From the NCBI RefSeq assembly GCF_001591165.1, contig NZ_BCUG01000032.1, positions 21,512 through 85,511 of the forward strand: a stretch of DNA of 64,000 bases, given 5' to 3'. This document shows, piece after piece, positions 60,987-64,000 of the stretch. Position 1 is the stretch's first letter, and every line of letters begins with the position of its first letter. This stretch comes from Thauera butanivorans NBRC 103042. Its GTDB lineage: Bacteria; Pseudomonadota; Gammaproteobacteria; Burkholderiales; Rhodocyclaceae. The notes beneath the pieces are model-generated. The model ran no database searches and had not been told where the DNA came from. It saw only the letters and a program-made list of their open reading frames with translations. A program made the translations under genes and the position numbers.

Positions 60987-61961
60987 ATGGCAAGCGCAAT
61001 ACCGATGAGAGCCGTCGGCCCCCAGGCCGACGCCGCCACGGCACGCACGGCAGAACTGCACAAGGTGGAGGAAGGCATGAATCCGCCGCTGCTCATCAAA
61101 CGCCGCGATCTGCACCGCGCGCCGCCGACGCCAGCCGGCCTTCCGCCCGGCACCGGCGCCCGGCTGCTCGGCCTGCTGCGCGCCCAGCTCGGCTCCTTGG
61201 CGCTGAGCGTACTGTCGATCGCGCTGCTGCTCGGCTTCTGGTACCTCGGCACCGAGTACCGCTGGGATTTCTACATCCGCTTCACCAACGTACCGAGCCC
61301 GGGCGAGGTGTTCACCGAGCTGATGGGCCTGGTCGGCAGCACCCAGTTCCAGACCAACATCGGCACCTCGGTGGGGCGGATCCTGTCAGGATTCTGCATC
61401 GCCACCGCGCTCGGCGTGGTGCTGGGACTGCTGTGCGGGCGCTACGCGGTGCTGAAGGGGCTGCTGTTTCCCGCCCTCGAAGTACTCCGGCCCATCCCGG
61501 CGATCGCCTGGGTGCCGATCTCGATCATGCTGTGGCCAAGCACCGAGACCAGCATCATCTTCATCACCTTCATCGGCGCCTTCTTCCCGATCCTGCTCAA
61601 CACCCTGCACGGCGTCGCCTCGGTCGACCCGGTGCTGATCCGGGCGGCGCGCTGCCTGGGCGCGGGCGAACTGGCGCTGCTGGTCCGCGTCATCCTGCCC
61701 GGCGCACTGCCGCACATCTTCACCGGGCTGGCGGTGGGCATGGGCGTGGCCTGGGTATCGCTGATCGCGGCCGAAATGATCTCCGGCCAGTTCGGCGTCG
61801 GCTATTTCACCTGGGAAGCCTATTCCCTCATCGAGTATCCCCACATCGTCATCGGCATGCTGGTGATCGGCGTTCTCGGCCTGCTGTGCAGCGGCGGCAT
61901 CCGCCTGCTGGCCAGGCTGGCGATGCCCTGGCAGCGGGCCGGCCACAAGGAGAATGGATGA
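60987..61961 (+). CDS. ABC transporter permease (SsuC/TauC family)
   Basis: 324 residues. After a charged N-terminal tail there are about six membrane spans, and the permease coupling motif is in LIRAARCLGAGELALLVRVILPGALP near residue 215, quoted here only in part: LGAGELALLVRVILPGALP. GGGAG precedes the ATG at 60987; an in-frame ATG at 61077 with a stronger GGAGGAAGG site is a serious alternative (294 residues). Confidence 0.88.
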   Translation: MASAIPMRAVGPQADAATARTAELHKVEEGMNPPLLIKRRDLHRAPPTPAGLPPGTGARLLGLLRAQLGSLALSVLSIALLLGFWYLGTEYRWDFYIRFTNVPSPGEVFTELMGLVGSTQFQTNIGTSVGRILSGFCIATALGVVLGLLCGRYAVLKGLLFPALEVLRPIPAIAWVPISIMLWPSTETSIIFITFIGAFFPILLNTLHGVASVDPVLIRAARCLGAGELALLVRVILPGALPHIFTGLAVGMGVAWVSLIAAEMISGQFGVGYFTWEAYSLIEYPHIVIGMLVIGVLGLLCSGGIRLLARLAMPWQRAGHKENG

Positions 61962-62833
61962 TGGCAAGCGACGGCAAAGGCCCGGCCAGGGGCCATATCG
62001 ACCTGCGCGACATCCGCGTCAGCTTCATGCAGAACGGTGCGGCACTGGATGCGGTGAGCGGAGTCACGCTGGACGTCGAACCGGGCGAATTCGTCTCGGT
62101 GGTCGGCCCTTCGGGCTGCGGAAAATCCACGTTGCTCAACATCGTCGCCGGCTTCCTGAAGCCGAGTGCTGGCAAGGCGATGGTAGACGGCAAGCCGATC
62201 GACGGGCCGGGCTCGGAGCGCGGAGTCGTGTTCCAGCAGTACTCCTTGTTCCCGTGGCTGAAGGTGCGCGAGAACGTCGAGTTCGGACTCAGGATGCAGG
62301 GCATGGGGCGAGCCGAGCGTGAATCCAAGGCCCGCACCCTGCTCGGGCTGGCGGGGCTGCTGTCCTTCGAGAACCACTATCCGGACCAGCTTTCCGGCGG
62401 CATGAAGCAGCGCGTCGGCATCGTCCGTGCGCTCGCCACCGGCCCGCAGGTGCTGCTGATGGACGAACCCTTCGGTGCGCTCGATGCCCAGACACGGGTG
62501 GTGATGCAGGAAATCCTCACCAACATGTGGCAGCAGCTGCGTCTGTCGGTGCTCTTCATCACCCATGACATCGAGGAGTCGATCTTCCTCTCCGACAAGG
62601 TCTATGTCATGACCGCACGCCCGGGCAGGATCAAGGCCGAGATTCCGATCCCGCTGCCCCGCCCGCGCACGCCGGAGATGACCGCATCGCCGACCTTCAT
62701 GGCGCTGCACCGCCAGCTGAAGGCCCTCATCCGCGAGGAAAGCCTGGCCGCGATGGGCGGCGAACTGAGGGACGGCGGCCTGGGCCAGGACTGGCATCTG
62801 GGCAGCCAGGACGACGTGCGGGCGGTGTTATGA
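61958..62833 (+). CDS. ABC transporter ATP-binding protein (SsuB/TauB family)
   Basis: 291 residues with Walker A GPSGCGKST, signature LSGGMKQR, Walker B VLLMDEPFGALD and the switch His in FITHDIEES. It powers import of the ligand of the fused binding protein. Start overlaps the permease stop by ATGA; its own stop overlaps the next start. Confidence 0.93.
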   Translation: MMASDGKGPARGHIDLRDIRVSFMQNGAALDAVSGVTLDVEPGEFVSVVGPSGCGKSTLLNIVAGFLKPSAGKAMVDGKPIDGPGSERGVVFQQYSLFPWLKVRENVEFGLRMQGMGRAERESKARTLLGLAGLLSFENHYPDQLSGGMKQRVGIVRALATGPQVLLMDEPFGALDAQTRVVMQEILTNMWQQLRLSVLFITHDIEESIFLSDKVYVMTARPGRIKAEIPIPLPRPRTPEMTASPTFMALHRQLKALIREESLAAMGGELRDGGLGQDWHLGSQDDVRAVL

Positions 62834-63138
62834 ACGCCACCACCACCTCGTCCTGCCTGCCGGTGCAGATCACCGACAGGCGTCGCTCCGGCCTGCTGGT
62901 CATCGAATGGAGCGACGGCGCTTCGAGCGTGCTGCATCACGGCAGGCTGCGCCAGCAGTGCCGCTGCGCCGCCTGCACCCAGCGCCGCCGCAGCGGGCAG
63001 GCACCCGCAGCTCCAGCTGCGCTGGCCGACATCCGGCCGGTCGCAGACAAGGGACTCAACCTGGTCTTCGCCGACGGCCACGACCGCGGCATCTATCCCT
63101 GGGCCTATCTGCGCGAACTCGGCGACGAACGCGCCTGA
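62830..63138 (+). CDS. DUF971-domain protein
   Basis: 102 residues of the DUF971 (gamma-butyrobetaine hydroxylase N-terminal-like) fold, with CRCAACTQRRRSG as a possible metal site and GHDRGIYPWAYLREL at the end. This domain recurs beside iron-sulfur carriers such as Mrp, so an iron-sulfur or metal role is possible. Coupled to the ATPase gene by a 4-base overlap. Confidence 0.82.
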   Translation: MNATTTSSCLPVQITDRRRSGLLVIEWSDGASSVLHHGRLRQQCRCAACTQRRRSGQAPAAPAALADIRPVADKGLNLVFADGHDRGIYPWAYLRELGDERA

Positions 63139-63155
63139 ATCAAAAGGAAGCCATC

Positions 63156-63932
63156 ATGAGCAGTCTCACTACCGAACGCGTGCTGCACGTCCATCACTGG
63201 AACGACTCCCTGTTCAGTTTCCGCACCTCGCGCAGCGCCAGCCTGCGCTTTCGCAACGGCCACTTCGTCATGATCGGCCTGCCCGGCGAAAACAGGCCGC
63301 TGCTGCGCGCCTACAGCATCGCCAGCGCAAACTACGACGAGCACCTGGAATTCTTCAGCATCAAGGTGCCCGACGGCCCACTCACCTCGCGCCTGCAGCA
63401 CTTGCTCCCGGGCGACGAACTGATCGTCGGCAGCAAACCGGTCGGCACCCTGGTGATCGACGACATCAACGACGGCCGCAACCTGTTCCTGCTCGCCACC
63501 GGCACCGGCCTCGCCCCTTTCCTCAGCATCATCCGCGACCCGGAGACCTACGAACGCTTCGAGCGCGTAGTGCTGGTGCATGGCGTGCGCCAGGTCAACG
63601 AGCTGGCCTACGTGGATTTCATCGAACGCGAGCTGCCGCAGGACGAATTCCTCGGCGAACTGGTCAGCGCAAAGCTGCTGTACTACCCGACGGTGACGCG
63701 CGAACCCTTCCGCAACCAGGGACGGCTGACCGACCTGCTGGATTCCGGCAAGCTGTGCGCCGATCTCGGCCTGCCGCCGCTCGACGCAGCACACGACCGG
63801 GCGATGATCTGCGGCAGCCCGGCGATGCTGGCCGACACCTGCAAGCTGCTCGATGCCCGCGGCTTCCGCATCAGCCCGCGTCAGGGCGAGCGCGGGGACT
63901 ACGTGATCGAGCGCGCCTTCGTCGAGAAATGA
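63156..63932 (+). CDS. fpr: Ferredoxin-NADP reductase
   Basis: 258 residues. FAD-binding blocks are LLRAYSIASANYDEHLEFFS (FAD and NADP discrimination region), then the NADP site ATGTGLAPFLSI near residue 118 and MICGSPAM near 222; it ends in the aromatic-poor AFVEK tail of bacterial FPRs. It should supply electrons from NADPH to the ferredoxins of this locus, though it may also be a housekeeping enzyme. AAGGAAG precedes the ATG. Confidence 0.92.
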   Translation: MSSLTTERVLHVHHWNDSLFSFRTSRSASLRFRNGHFVMIGLPGENRPLLRAYSIASANYDEHLEFFSIKVPDGPLTSRLQHLLPGDELIVGSKPVGTLVIDDINDGRNLFLLATGTGLAPFLSIIRDPETYERFERVVLVHGVRQVNELAYVDFIERELPQDEFLGELVSAKLLYYPTVTREPFRNQGRLTDLLDSGKLCADLGLPPLDAAHDRAMICGSPAMLADTCKLLDARGFRISPRQGERGDYVIERAFVEK

Positions 63933-63934
63933 AC

Positions 63935-63961
63935 AGCCGCGGCCCTCAGGCCGCGGCTTTC
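63935..63961 (+). terminator. Terminator after the ferredoxin-NADP reductase gene
   Basis: A perfect 10-bp stem (63935-63944 with 63949-63958), a 4-base loop and then TTT. It probably marks the end of the flavoprotein-ABC operon. Confidence 0.65.
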
Positions 63962-63987
63962 CCCAACCGAAAGAGAAACCAGCAACG

Positions 63988-64000
63988 ATGAAGATCCTGG
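63988..64000 (+). CDS. Start of a further gene, cut by the window end
   Basis: ATG at 63988 with AAGAGA about 15 bases upstream; only MKIL can be read. Identity cannot be told. Confidence 0.35.

Overview
The window is GC-rich, densely coded DNA of a betaproteobacterium. Gene content (aryl-polyene pigment genes, a selenocysteine formate dehydrogenase, TctCBA tripartite uptake, sulfur-linked genes) suggests the Azoarcus/Aromatoleum/Thauera group of the Rhodocyclales. This placement is inferred from gene content and base composition, not from a marker-gene comparison.

Region 1 (36-10947) is an aryl-polyene/xanthomonadin-type pigment locus made of two convergent gene sets. The + set holds a methyltransferase, ketosynthase, ketosynthase-like partner, dehydratase and ketoreductase. 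The - set holds a halogenase-like flavoprotein, chorismatase, acyltransferase, glycosyltransferase, methyltransferase and a Kef-type antiporter. An IS200/IS605-family element with an amber codon in its transposase lies between them and seems to split a small membrane-protein gene.

Region 2 (11009-21000) holds thiol peroxidase, a GH19 lytic enzyme with a papain-like tail, two tandem AEC permeases and glycerate kinase. It also holds an array of three and a fraction tandem paralogues behind an unrecognised 302-residue protein, laid out like an effector with duplicated immunity genes. Region 3 (21053-28062) is a tricarboxylate-type transporter tctCBA with the divergent two-component system tctDE and a CdaR-type diacid regulator. 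Region 4 (28403-38227) is mixed: a lipoprotein, prfC, hemerythrin, cytochrome P460, enoyl-CoA hydratase, an SDR, an HD-GYP response regulator, and a large MHYT hybrid histidine kinase broken by two frameshifts, one at a 7-bp tandem repeat.

Region 5 (38470-52466) is a selenium/formate island: fdhA with in-frame UGA and a SECIS hairpin, fdhB, fdhC, fdhE, selA, selB and tRNA-Sec. Between selA and selB lie a flavocytochrome-c-type sulfide dehydrogenase flavoprotein, an intact PIN/AbrB toxin-antitoxin pair and a 1.2-kb gene graveyard with a broken second copy of the selB 5' end. A GcvH-like lipoyl protein and a DsrE protein follow tRNA-Sec.

Region 6 (52481-64000) holds a LysR/YeiH pair and then the most interesting locus. 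A GntR regulator is followed by an AprA/fumarate-reductase-like flavoprotein, an AprB-like ferredoxin, a HEAT-repeat protein, a 7Fe ferredoxin, an SsuA-like binding protein fused to a NosL-like domain, an ABC permease and ATPase, a DUF971 protein and a ferredoxin-NADP reductase. This reads as an uptake-plus-reduction pathway for an unknown small substrate, possibly sulfur- or metal-containing.
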